Below, piece by piece: positions 20,085-32,721 of a DNA stretch of 64,000 bases. The stretch comes from Symsagittifera roscoffensis (taxonomy: Eukaryota; Xenacoelomorpha; Acoela; Convolutidae), in NCBI RefSeq assembly GCF_963678635.1, contig NC_087067.1, positions 29,004,403 to 29,068,402 on the forward strand. Reading direction: 5' to 3'. The notes under the pieces are model-generated. The model was not told the origin of the DNA. It made no database searches and saw only the letters and a list, made by a program, of their open reading frames with translations. The translations under genes were made by a program, and so were the position numbers. How positions within the stretch are numbered: position 1 is the first letter of the stretch; each line of letters begins with the position of its first letter.

Positions 20085-22999
20085 TTTTATTTCTCAATTT
20101 GTGCAAGAAGTTAAGTAAATTTTACCATTAGGAATCGATTTTGCCTATAAATGTTCATTGCAGAACTTAGTCAAATAATCAAGTACAAGTTTAATAAATA
20201 TAAATCTTGGTAGATGCTTAGCAAGTTGATGCAAATAAGTAATAAACCAAGAATTTCAAGTTCGTGGTTAAAGAGTTTGCGAAGCTAGTGTTAAGTAGTT
20301 GAAACAGACACAATCAAGATTAATGAATTAAAATATATACAGAAAGTTTAAATGTCCATTGTATATTTGAACGCTGCCCATATTCATAGAAATTGCATGG
20401 CTTCAAATCGAAGCCTCTCATCTATTTCACTGAGAATAGATGGCAAATAATCTTTCAACCACCTTCATCCTATTTGAGTTTTTCAAGTAATCAAATCTTT
20501 TCTAAAAAGGCGATAATTTTCAACATAACCCTCAAGTTAAAGTATACCTATTTTAAGATATTAGTTTCCAAATCATCATCCGGTAAAAATAAAAGTTATA
20601 CGTAGATATATGATTTATGAACGCCATTTTTTCTGTTAAAGGACTTTTTTCAGTAGAAAAAAAATTTAAAAAATTAGGAAGCAAAAATTCGCACAAATGA
20701 CGACATCTACCTGAAAAAAAATAATGAAGCAAAAAGATAACAGAAAAAACTATTTCACTAGTTTTTTGTTTTGTTGAAACTACCAAAATTGAAGAAAGTC
20801 AACAACTGCATAACGAAACTTAGAAAACAGCTATTTAACATGAAATTGCAAACGATGAATTCGTCTAGCCATTTTGGTTAAAAATATCGAAAACTGTGAA
20901 TTTCATAATTGCTGATTTGCTGGCTTTTGTTTTTCAATTGAATTAGCTACTTTTTGAAACAATATCGACTGAGAAGCAATGAATTCATATTTTCAATTGC
21001 TGCAGAAAAACTTCAGAAAAATAGGCAAAAAAATGAGAAAACTCATAAACTCAATTACTTACACCAAAAAATATGAAAAAACAGCTGATTGAACAGACGA
21101 AAAAAATTTACAAGAAAACAAAGATTAATTGAAAAAAAACTCGTTGGAAATATAAGCAGACGGAAATGAAGCCAATACTCAAACAAGGAAAAAATACCGA
21201 ACAATTTATACAAAAAAATACGTTTATAGGAACTGATAACAGGCACACAAGGCCCATTCCTGACATGCAACCACTGCATTTACATCTCCAGTAAAAGACG
21301 TGTAACATTTTTACGTGCAAAATTAGTGCCTAAAGTTATTTACAGAAAAAATTCTTGTGCCCGTTTTCCCTATCCTTGCTTATCGCAAGGTAATTTCTTA
21401 AAAATTATTAATGATTCCTAGTGCGGTTGATTTTGGGCGTTCAAACATCGGGGCCAGAGTTTTATCGACCTCAAGAGTACTACCGGCTATTTTGGGAAAA
21501 AATATCGGCGGTAATTAGGCCGACATAATTAAAGCCCACAGTCAATAAGCTGAAACTCAGCCGAACAATTTTGTCCAAAAAAAATTAAAAGAACAAAAAT
21601 GCACGTTGTGACCACATAGAATCCACAATAACTATTTAAGTTGTGTATGCAAAGTGTACTACTTGGAAAACTAAACCGTCAGAGCTCAAGACGACCATGA
21701 AGCCAACAAATCATCAGCAGTAAATTAATATCGATATTCAAATTTATAAGCGCAATGGTTTGCGTTCTATATTTATCAGGAAGCAGTAAGATTTAGTACG
21801 CATAACTTGAATGTTCATTAAAATAAGCATGTCAGCCGCATATCAGCATAGCCATCAGTATATCCGCAAATATTCACTGCTTGTAATAATCGAGTGAATA
21901 ACCCGAAATTAGTCTGTTTTTCGATTTGATAACGCTAGCTAATTGCAATTGTGGAAAGTGTTAATGACCTCAAGGAATCCGAAAGCATAAAACAACTAAA
22001 AAATAATTCCACAAAACGATTTTTTCTATGAGTTTGAATAATCTCTTTTTCGCATCTTTTTTTTATTGAAGATTATAAAATGCTTTCAGGTTGGTAGTTG
22101 ATTAAGAGTGGATTTTAAAAAAACATGATTGCTATAAGCAAAACAAATTTGATTGAGAATACTTCTTCAGACTTTTACTAGAAAAACAACAACTTGACCT
22201 TGTGAACGAATGAACCTTATCCGAGATTAGTTATTAGCAAGTATTTTTTCCATTTTGTCCAGATGAAGAAAATTATATACTTTGACTTAGTTGTGAACGC
22301 AGTCGCGTGGTTACGATTCCTCCTAGCTGTCTAAAATGTCATTAAAATTTGTGGGCCATAAGTTTCAATAAACCAGGCAAATTAAACTAGCGAGCTTTTT
22401 TATACTTTCAGCTCATCTAGTTGATATCTCTTGCTTTCGCTAAATCTAATGTAAAATTGTTATAAAATTGTTTAATTTTGATGAAAAAAATATTAACTGA
22501 GGAAAAATTTCGAGCGTATGTTTTCTCAAAAAGTTGACATCTGTTATACCAGTTAATTTTACAGTTCTGAGAGATATTGAGTATCAAATTAATCGCGTTA
22601 AAAAAAGATCAAGATGATTGTTGAATGTTTTTTAACCCTCTTGCAAACAACTTAAACTAGCGACCACCGGCATTGGCCAAAAAGCCAAGCAAGAAATGGC
22701 CCAACAGAAATCGAAGAGGTCAGAAAAAAGCGAACATACTGTGCAAAAACAATTGAACCAATAATCAAGATAATCAAGGAACAAATAGAACGCCTACAGA
22801 TTGTGATTATCAAGAATTTTTCAAAACGATATCTTTTTGAGAAAATTGGATCAGTATGTCAATGATGAATTAAGCAAGGATATATAAAAACTAAAATCCA
22901 ACTCAAAAACATAAAGCCAGTGACTGTTCTCGAGCCATTTCTTCACTTGGAGGGCGCAAATTTCTTCTTATCCAGACAAACATTTTTTTAGTGAGTTAC
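20085..22999. other. Upstream region of the transporter, no other gene recognised
   Basis: Nearly 3 kb of AT-rich DNA. The transporter promoter should lie at its left end; a TA-rich TTTATATTTATTA stretch on the minus strand near 20195-20210 is a possible but unproven TATA region. Short frames here show no family resemblance. Same content at 43201-46115. Confidence 0.4.
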
Positions 23000-23720
23000 A
23001 AAAACCATAGCTAGCAGGCAGATGGAAATGAGTCACTAAAGAAAACAGAAAAAATTACTGACATTTTTTCGAAAAAAACTCAACTTTCAAAATCTGAAAA
23101 AATAAGTGGCCTTGAAGCTCTTTGATTTTCAGGAAAAATTTGAGATTGTTTTCTTTGGATAAAATAACCCAATTTGAGAAAACTGAATCAATACATAAAC
23201 ATTTAATTACGCTGAAAATTCAGAAAAAGACTTTTTTTTCGAAATTAGAAGCCGATCAAGTTGATCGCGACTTTAAAATTTCTGCTGTTCGATACAGGAG
23301 TTTGATTTTGTTTTATTAAAGGAAATGAAGTAAATTAAAAAATCAAGTCGAACAACTAAACATCAAATTTGAGCGTGAAAAATACTAAGACTCTTTCCTG
23401 AAGAAAAAACATAGCAAACAGACAATTCGAAAAAAAAATCAATGAACACAATTGAACAGAAAAAAACCACCTTGTTTTTTGAAATCTCAACTTTCGAATT
23501 TCACTTAAGAAAAACAAATAACTTTTAAGTTCTCTGAATTCTAAAAAATTTTATGATCGGCTTTTTGTTGTTCGACCTATGCACTTTTGCTGTTCGATAG
23601 TGGTGTTTGCCTTCCTTTTAACAAAGGAAATAAACTGAATTTAAAAAAACCAAAAGTCAAACCACGGAAAAGTGAATTCGAGCCTGAAGAAATTAAATCT
23701 TAAAAATTTTCTCGAAAAAA
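23000..23720 (+). repeat. Dispersed repeat family R (two adjacent copies)
   Basis: Two tandem diverged copies. Each has the order: CATAGC(T/A)A.CAG, GAAACAGAAAAAA, CTTTCGAATTT/CTTTCAAAAT, CTTTGATTTTCAGGAAAAATTTGAGAT, CCCAATTTGAGAAAACTG, and CTGCTGTTCGAT with GGAGTTTG. The same order recurs in polybromo introns at about 51160-51415, 51528-51960 and 62840-63080. Second-unit copy at 46116-46836. Confidence 0.7.
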
Positions 23721-23903
23721 AAATACTGATCACGACGTATATAATCCTCTAAACAACGTTCATCGCCTCTTAAGTACCATGACCTATTTAAGAATACACT
23801 ACGTTCATGACTCTTAAGAAACAACAATTCGTGGCATTATCAATGTGCGCTTAAATCTGCTGTTACAAATTTTCGACTAATGATTTAAATATTTTAAGAT
23901 AGA

Positions 23904-23974
23904 AACGAAAACACTAGCGGGAAAACGACAAAAAACCAGCTCTATAAAGCGAGATAAAGGTAAAAATGAGCCTT
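23904..23974 (+). repeat. SINE-like repeat truncated by the new duplication junction
   Basis: The segment AGCGGGAAAACGACAAAAAACC through GAGCCTT is the left part of a SINE-like family member. Its right half is missing because the next unit begins at 23975. The full, uninterrupted version is at 47020-47165. Confidence 0.6.
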
Positions 23975-24476
23975 GAAATTGAAGAAAGTGCATCTTGTCG
24001 CAGAATAAAAGCCGTAAAGCTTCTAAACTCTTTTATCAGCGAGTTCAATTTGAGCACCTCAAAACCCGCTCTAGATCCAAAATGATCCTTAATTGCGTTA
24101 TTAAATTCATCGATGCATCACGCTTACCTAATTTTGGCGGTATTTTGCAAACAACCACCAAATCTGGGCTTACTTTGTTAGTAATTACCTCAACAATTTG
24201 CTGAAATTTTTAAAGAATTTAATTAAGTGGGAAAGATTTTTTTCAAAAACAGATTTGGCCACGTTACGGACAATATCGCAATTTAATTTTTATAAGGATA
24301 CCGATTAAGAACATTAAATTCTTCAGTAGTGCTGCCCCTGCATGAAAGTACTATAATGTCATTAGTGAGTGTTTCAATCTTTATTCGAGCTGCTTTACTC
24401 GACCCTACAATTAGGTTTTTTCTTTCCTCTGGTATGGGAAATGGGGAAAATCTTTCACGGTTTTCGATATCAGTCG
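23975..24476 (-). pseudogene. SGNH/GDSL hydrolase-like remnant, truncated copy
   Basis: Copy 2 of the remnant at 830-1360. The new duplication junction cuts its 3' end at 23975; beyond that the sequence is a SINE-like repeat rather than the left flank. Internal frameshift and stop are the same as in copy 1. Confidence 0.4.
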
Positions 24477-25865
24477 GTTTGAAGGTTGTTGTTTATGGAA
24501 CCTGCTCGTTCCACCTCTGTTTTTTTTACCTTCATATTTTTTCTGGTAATCTTCTCTTTGATTATTTAATTCAAATAAATTTTGTAAAAGGCCGAGTTGT
24601 TCAATTTGTCAAGCTCTGTAAAGTCCAATTTGTGATTTGACCTTTTTAAATTTCCATATCTGCCTTTTAACCTGCGTTTACCAAGTTTTCAGTAAATTAC
24701 GTTGCCTTAATTTTGCCGAGCTTTTAGTAATTTAGTTTGCTTCAGTATAATGACAACGAGGCAAATTTGAAATAAAATAATTGAAGTTGATCTTAATTCC
24801 GTTATAATCATGTACATTAATTACTCATTAAAAATTTCCTGCCTATGCTTCTGGCTATGCTTCTGCAAAATGGATAAGTGAGTTTTTAGATGTTACTAAA
24901 TCAAGGATATTTTAATAAAAAGTAGAAATTTGATGTAATCGAAAAAAAAATTAATTACAGTTTTGTTCGTTTTGAACCAATCATTTGATTATAACGAATT
25001 GTTTTAAAAAACATTAGTCCAAAATTTTTCATCAAAGTTTCGATTTAACATGTAAGAAGATTTCACGAAAATTACTGAGTGATAGTTCTCGCGTTCGTCG
25101 AATAAGGTTTTTTTAAGCTTCATGAAATCTTCATCAGTTGGACTGTGTTTGTGAACTTAGAAAAATTGCATGAAGGAAATTAGATAGGTATAAGCAAATG
25201 TTTAGTGCAACTTTTTTTCGGCATTTTTGGTTGCTTGCAATCAAGTATATGCGACCAGTTATGAAGCTGGATACATTAAAACGAGTTAAATTATAATATT
25301 TAAGAAAAACACTTTCGTCACTCTGACGAAAAATTTCTCTACGGATGCCGGAAGGTACATAATAAAAGCGCGCAGAAAACAGAAGAAGCAGTAGTAGCAT
25401 TTGTAGAGACTTATGCTGAAATCAAATTCAAGGTTGACGCAACTATGTGCAACGTCAGTTTTCTTACAATCAAATAATCTAATTGATGGTGAAAAACAAT
25501 GTACAAATATTTCTTACAAGATCCTGTTAAGAAGTTTGCCAGCCACAGTTGACCTCTAAATTTGATTATTTAGTTTGAGAATGCGTTGAAAACATATTTT
25601 CAACAAATTTCAAATTACTCTGCATCCTCAGCTTTTTAAACTCTAAACTGATCATTACAAAACGATCAAAGATCAGAGTAAGTGTCTTACACGTCAATAA
25701 TTCAAGACTTAGAACATTAAACAACGAAAACGTGTTCCACTGTCAAAACTTAGACAGAGAAACAAGAACAGCGCACTAGTCAGTAATAGTAAAATATAGG
25801 CTATAAAAGTAAGCTGGGAACAATTTTTTTTAGGTCTAGAACAACAATTAACTACCGACAAAAAA

Positions 25866-27456
25866 TTACGGAGCAAACAGTGAGAGAGCATCTAGACGTC
25901 ATTAACATGTCAAAATCTCCAGGAACAAATGAAATCCACCCAAAGCTTATGTTTGAATTAGGGCTACATTTAGTCCAAGTATCGACAAAAATTTGAATAT
26001 ATCTTGGAACGACAATAGGTTACCCGAAGATTGGAATTGGGCTCACCTAGTTTCTATTTGTAAGAAAGATTGAAACCGTATCGTGACGGAGAGCTACAGA
26101 CCAGTAAGCCTTATATCAAATGTTTGTAATTTTTTGAAAATATCATCAGCTCTCATCTAATGAGTTATTTAAATACTAACAAAAACCTGACAAATAAAAA
26201 AATGGATTTTTACCTGGGATATTGTCACGATTTCAATTATTGAAAGTTTTTGACAGTTTTACTGCGACTTTGGATAGCCACAGAGAAGTTGATATTATCT
26301 AACTGAATTTCAAAAAAGAAATTGACTCAAGGCCAAACAAAAGAATCTTCGGTATTCTCCAACAAAGATATTAACAAAAAACATTGAATTGGATAAAAGA
26401 ATTAATTTCTAAAATGCAGCAAAGAGTGGTAATCCACAATAGCAAGACAGGATGGAAAATGTTCATGGTGGTATCTCACAGGGTTCTGTCCTCGGTCTGG
26501 TATTATTTCTAAACTACATCAACCCAACGCAAGATTCAAAATTTGCAAATTTACACCTATTTGCTGACGATGCGAAACAAAGCCACAAGATAAATGATGA
26601 AATAAATGTTAAAATCCTTCAGGCAGATCTTGAAAAGCAGGAAAATTGTCCATGAAGCAGCTTTTTGCTTTTCAATGATGAAAACTTTGTATAGATGACT
26701 ATTGCAAATGCAAGAGCTGACAGTTTTAGAAAAAGTTTACGGCCTCTACGGAAACGAATTGAATAAAGGTTGAGGAGGAGATAAATCTGGGTGTTATCAT
26801 TGACAGTAAATTTTTGTTTGAAGCACATTTTTTCATGAAAATGAAAAAAGTAATTCAATATTTGCAATTTTCAAGAAGATTTCCAACAAAGAGACTATAC
26901 ATGTATTTTTGAAAATGTGCAAATCTACCTCATTTTGAGTTTTGCAATCATGTTTGGTATCCACGATTAAAGAAACGCATCACATTACTGGAAAAAGTTC
27001 AATGGAGAACAACTCGAAAGGTCACTGGTTTGAGGGAATTAATCTAAGGAAAAAGACTGCTTAAGCTAGACCTACAAACCCTTGAACTCCGTAGAAGACG
27101 AGCAAATATGATTGATATGTTCAAAAAAGGTTGTAATCCTGATGATCCAAAGGCGACAAAAAGTTTGTTCGAACAAAACAATAGAGGAACAAGAATAAAG
27201 TTCAATAAAGTTGTGATGAAAAAACTAATCTCGAAATAAGAAAACATTTTTTCACAATCAGAGCTGCAACAGGCTGAAACAACATGCCACGAGAAATCGT
27301 GAACTCGATAATGACCTACGCAATCAAAAATAACCCTGGAAAATTTTTGAAAGAAAAATGGATTTAATATATATGAGACGAGCTAAATGAAAAGAATACA
27401 AAATATGTTGATCAAGAGAGGCGGCACCACCGCCATTGATCAGAATTAAACTGAAC
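25866..27456 (+). mobile_element. CR1/jockey-like LINE remnant, copy 2
   Basis: Identical to the remnant at 2750-4340 within the second duplicated unit; the FADD-containing frame lies at 26452-26655. It carries the same stops and frameshifts, so the decay predates the duplication. Confidence 0.85.
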
Positions 27457-27751
27457 TACAGTGAAGTTTTGCAATTATTATAAAAAGTTTGAAATTTCTG
27501 CATGTAATCATTTTGTAAACGTAGCCTCAAACTTCTAAGTTTTTTTTATTTTTTTTTGTTTTCGAATGCTAATTTCATGTCTACTGTAATTTACTTTATT
27601 ATTTATTGTTTCAGCCTAAAATTGTACATTCAAAAACTATAGTTTTAGTGTGTGCCCGCTACTTTCACACCAGTCACGCGTGTTTTTTGGTCCCGATTGT
27701 TTGTTTGTATTATAGCGCCTCTAATGTAACTAACGTAATGTTGCTGGCAGC

Positions 27752-28331
27752 CTAGTCGATTATATTGCAGGTAAACACCAAATTACCACTACCCCTTCCA
27801 CATCGCCTTAAAAGCTGTCCAACAGTAATATCCTCTTCTAGGTGTTCCTCAGTTTTCGTGATGAGATGTCGAACCGTTTCGCCAACATTGTTGGGTTTGC
27901 ACAAACGACATTCTAGAGAGTTAATTTTCACTTTGGATTTCAGTTCACTGGAGAAAGAGGAGGTAAAAGAGGGCATACAGGTTTTCAAACCGAAAGTGGG
28001 GAAAATCAACTGTGCCAATTCTTTTGCTAATGTCGGACTGCGGTTCCCCTGAGATTGGACAGTCCAGGTTGGCGATGAATTGCTACTATAATCAAAGGGC
28101 ATCTCTGCCATCTTCTTTTTGTTTTGCCTTCCCAATGATCTTTTGAAGGACTTCGATGCACGCAACCCACAATGGCCAACATTCTAAACTTATATTACCC
28201 AACCACTGTTTACGGCAGATTTCCATCGCTGCATCAAAATTCTCCCATGTGGGCGAACTGCGGAAAACACGGTGAACAGTTCCTTCAATAACACTTTTCT
28301 TGTAGTGAAGGGGGTGCAACTTCTAGAAATT
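27752..28331 (-). mobile_element. Penelope-like element 3' remnant, copy 2
   Basis: Second-unit copy of the element at 4636-5215, with the same frameshift between the frames 28319-28092 and 28165-27752. Confidence 0.65.
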
Positions 28332-31303
28332 AGTAATGTATCTATATCCGCTGGTTTCTGATATGATCGAGTTAATTTTTATTTTTGTGTCAATAACAAA
28401 CTTTTGTTGATTGAAAGATCTTTAGAAGATCTTCTAGTCAATCATAAGATAACAAGTACTTTTAAGCTCCAAATAAATTAAAACATTTTTATTTAAGTGT
28501 TCAAATAAAAACCCAACAGATTTTTAGGACCAAATGTTCAGTATTAACAATTTGGTTGGTTGTTTGAAACAATTATTATCTCACAACTAACAAATGCGCT
28601 ATTTCCCTCAAGCTTGCATTGTTGAAAATGAAGGCCTACCAGTGAAACTATTTTTTTTGTTCCTCATTTTAGTGTTAAACGACAAACAGTTTGTACAATA
28701 TAGGTGGAGGTGCAAAATATTGGCTTTATTCATTTCTATTACGAACAATCAGCCTTAGAGGCTTCTTCTCCTTTGGTGATTTGGGTGACAAAGTCGTCTC
28801 ACACTCCAGAGTTTTGCTTTAACCCTCAATGGTTTTGTACAGAGGGTCTGCGGCCTTAATAACCGACCAATTTTCGGGCTAATAATTTGTCAGCCAATGC
28901 GCCCTGTTAGCTTCCATAATTTTACCAAATTACTACCAATCAGATAAACTACTAAACACGCGCTTTTCTTACGCGTTCATTAATTTGAAGCCGAAGTCTG
29001 TTCCTCTAAATGAAAAACTGCTACAAACCAGATGTACTCCTAAACACACTATGTACAGAGCCTGGGATAAAATTTTGCTTGTAGTGACTTGAGGTGCAAC
29101 TTCCATAGTTCAGTATAACCCCAGTATTGGTTCACTTTTGGTACCAATTGCAAGTTTCCCTTTATCTTGCAATACATTTTTGTTCAAATCCAGTAATGGC
29201 AATTTTTTGCCCGGATTAATTTAGACTAGAGTGAAATCAAGATTTGAATGAGGAGAATTGAAATGGAGAAAGCATTTCGAATGAAAAAAACAAGCACTGA
29301 TTTTTCTCCTTCTTTCTACAGATCTTCTTTTTTATCTGGTCTCTCTAGTCCGAAAACTAAAATTTTTCCGGTCATCAGTATAATTTTTTTTAATGCATGA
29401 ATTGTCGAATCCGAAAACCTTCTGTGTCTGGCAGAATTAAGTTGTGAGTTGTGTTTGGCTTATAATTTTTTTCGTCTTGTTTTTTTTCTTGCGAATGAAA
29501 ATTAGAGAGTGCTGATTTCTCGGTTTTTTTGAATTATAAAAAATTTTGGACAGTGAACACATGAAATTTGTAAGAAAAATTTAAGAAATAAAAACAAGTT
29601 TTTTTATACCTTGCACAAACACTGATTGGTTGTTTGGTGTACTTTTTCGATTTTCCTTGCTAGGTGTTGTTCTGGTCATTTTTTCGATAGATACGTTTAC
29701 TGCGTCTCAACCTACTTTTTAAATTAAATGGGAGGTTTTTTAGTACCCATATATTATTTTTTGGCAAATAAAATCAGCTCAGTTGGCTATCCTAGCAAAA
29801 ATTGAGCCTTATATAAGGCGCCCATTTCTGACTTTTTATTGAAGCCCCTTTTTTGCTTTTTAGAGTCAAGTGTTGCTGGCATTTTTTATGATTTTGCCGC
29901 AATGTCAGTATTATTATAGTGCAATGCCTTTCTTTCTAGTGCCAAACAAAAGGAAAAAAAAGTTTTTGGTGTTTGTAAGCTTCCAAAATTTAGCACTCTT
30001 TTTTTCATTTGTTTGCCTACGGTGCAGCGTTTATTGCTTTTATAGGGTGCCTACTTGATGTTATGTCAAGTTTTGTTCATGATTGAGCCTAATTGCATGT
30101 TTGTATTGAATTTACATTATTTGATGGAAAAATACTGTCCAGATTTTTGATGTATCTTCTTGAAAGTTACTGCAGCTCTGTTTGACTTCGGAAAAACTTT
30201 TGCTCTGAAACTATCTTTTTAATTTTATAAAACTTTTTTGTGGACCCATGAGTATTTTTTTTGCATATAGGTACAATTCAATTAGGTAAATTGGACCAAC
30301 CTTTTAGATTTCTTTTAATTTTTTAAAATTCCAAACGTGTGGGTTATCTTTGAAAGTGCCAAACGTGTGCATAGTTTTTTTGAAAAAAATCCGAAAAAGT
30401 TCTCTTAGTATTTTTGTTAAAAAAAAACACTAAATATGCGCACATGATTTTGTTTGGTGCATCACCCTTAAACTCAGTGGTGATTAATTTAGCTCTTTTA
30501 GCATGTATTTTTTCGTTCTGCTTTTGAAATTACTTTTAAAAAATGGTGATTTTTCTTTCGCACTCATGTGTCATTGTTTCTGGCATTGGGTACCGGCCAG
30601 AGTACAGAGGCATTGGGAGAGCGATCTGGTTTTTTTTTCTCAAAATTTTTTCAAAAAAATTAACGTGTGCGTAAACTTGCGCCGTTTTAGATAAAAAAGT
30701 TGGCCACTGAAAACTTGTGATTTAAATGAAAAAGTTGAGAGTTGAGAAAAAATTAAGTTCATGGTTTTTAAATGAGAAGAACTCAATAGTTCTTCGGTGT
30801 ACTATCCGAAATTCAGTGGTATTTAATGATGCTTTTTCATTATAAAAGTTTTTTGTTCTGCTTTAGGATCTGTTTTCTAATTGGGAGAAATTTTCTACTT
30901 CAAACTGGCGCCGCTCAAGCATATGAAAATCTTTCAGATCAAAATTTGATAGTTTTCTGCTTCAAGGCGCTTGAAAATTTTCATTTCCATTTTGGAGATC
31001 TAAGAATTCTTTTTCGAGGGCATTCATGTTGATTCAGCGTTTTATAACTCCTTGCATTTAGATATAAATGAAGCTGGCCGTTTTTCAATTTGCTTTATCT
31101 AATTTTTGTTGATTAATTCTTTCTCTAGTAGCATTGTTTACTTCGTCCAGTTTTTCGAATGATCCCAAAACCGTCCAGCATTAATCCCAAACACTGATCT
31201 ATTCTAGTAATTTTCTATTCTAGTAAATTTCTATTCTAGTTACATCAAATCATGTATTTAAAAGACATAATTTTAAAGGTTACTACACATATAAATTTCT
31301 GTA

Positions 31304-31616
31304 AAGGGAATCCGCAAACAAAATGCGGATTCCACTTACAATTTGCGGATTCCACTTACAGTTGTGGATTCCCCAACAGCTCAATTTAACGATACAAATG
31401 TTTTATCATTTGTTTGTGGATTCCACAAACTATGTTCTGGATTCCGCAAATACAGTTGCGGATTCCGCAAATTTGCCTAATTTTCGAGCGATTTTGAGCG
31501 GTACAATGATTTAGGTATTTGTTTGTGGAATCCAAAACAGACTAGGAGATCATAGAAAAGTAGCAATGTTGCGGATTCCGCGACAAATCTGATTTTGGCC
31601 GGTTGCGGATTCCGCT
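31304..31616. repeat. Cluster of TGCGGATTCCGCA palindromes, copy 2
   Basis: Second-unit copy of the ten-motif cluster at 8190-8500, same spacing. Confidence 0.9.
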
Positions 31617-32721
31617 TACAAGGCAGAGAATGCACAGTTTGACCTCGTAATGACAACTCCGGTGTCTTTCTGTCTCTTATTATTATGTTTTTCGCGTAAA
31701 ACTTGCCAGGTTTTCCGTCCTTTGTTGGGATATCTGACATTGTGCGTCCGTCAGTGAGCTTTTTTGTGACCGCTTTTCTATCAAAATAAGCGTACACGCA
31801 CGAACCAAGCCACAAATCCTCAGGTCGCCAGAAACAAGGTTGTGAAAAGTTGAAACTGGCACTGTCGTCGTAGAAGCCAACGCAATGTTGGGCACAGTTT
31901 TGAATTAATTTTTGAATCAAGGGTCTGGCCCAAATAGACAACTGACCGGAGCATGATTCAAAGGGCAAAATATAGAGGGTATCACTACATAGGGAATATG
32001 ATGGTGGTTGTTGCGTGGGGTTCGTTGAACTTGACACATACCCGCGGTATTCAGAGGCACATGACCGTCGGCTGACACTTGGCTGTTTCTCTTATCCACA
32101 TGATTCTGTAGCTTCGTCAGTGCAGCGGCTACTCTTCCGATTCTGCTGTAAGTGTCGTCGTCAGTTTTCATTAAGTATGCAAAACTTGGACAGAAGCAAA
32201 AAGCGAGTTTCATAGCCGCGAGAATTTTGAACGGTGTCAAATCGTAACCTTCAGGAGTATTCAAGATAATAACGTCACCATAACGATCGATTTCTTCATG
32301 CACACCCGTCTGTTTCCCTCTGTGATGACGGGCAACTTTTAGCAAAAAAAGTAGACCCATGGATTTTTGCTCTCCCCGATGGCTTGTCCTTTCTTTAAGT
32401 TTGGGAGATAGGTCTCGCGGAGAGCTTTCCGCTGTGACAACGATTTGACTCTCGAGTTAATCATAAGCATTCTCAAATTACCCGGAGTCTGATTCGCTGC
32501 TGCGCACGTTGCCAGAAGTCGCCTAGCATCCGATCCATTAAATAACATACTCAAGCCCCTGCCTAGCTGGTGAAAAAAAGGAGCATAGGGGTGAATTTTG
32601 ACGGAACCCACTATGTGTCATCTATCCAAGGTGTCTTCAAACAATTTTCAGCTGCGGAGATTTCATGCCGTGTTTCAGATACAATTTTTTGGGACAAATA
32701 TGCTGCGGTGTTCTGGTAATA
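31477..32721 (-). pseudogene. Glycosyltransferase family 31-like, frame-broken, copy 2
   Basis: Copy of 8361-9605 with the same frame breaks at the T7 run (near 32346) and near 32051. Its three frames are 32611-32339, 32360-31917 and 32037-31477. If the breaks are real they predate the 23-kb duplication. Confidence 0.8.

Larger units (their letters stand above)
859..23974. repeat. Tandem duplication, unit copy 1 (23,116 bp)
   Basis: First of two head-to-tail copies. Open frames here reappear in copy 2 at exactly +23,116 from the first to the last, so no net indel exists between the copies. Blocks I read side by side matched base for base, including a run of 16 C near 12290 and a run of 11 G near 9955. 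The left edge (858/859) is probably the native junction: the minus-strand SGNH-like frame runs on past it into the left flank. The unit carries one intact transporter gene, one broken glycosyltransferase gene and many transposon remnants. It could be a very recent duplication or an assembly error. Confidence 0.95.
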
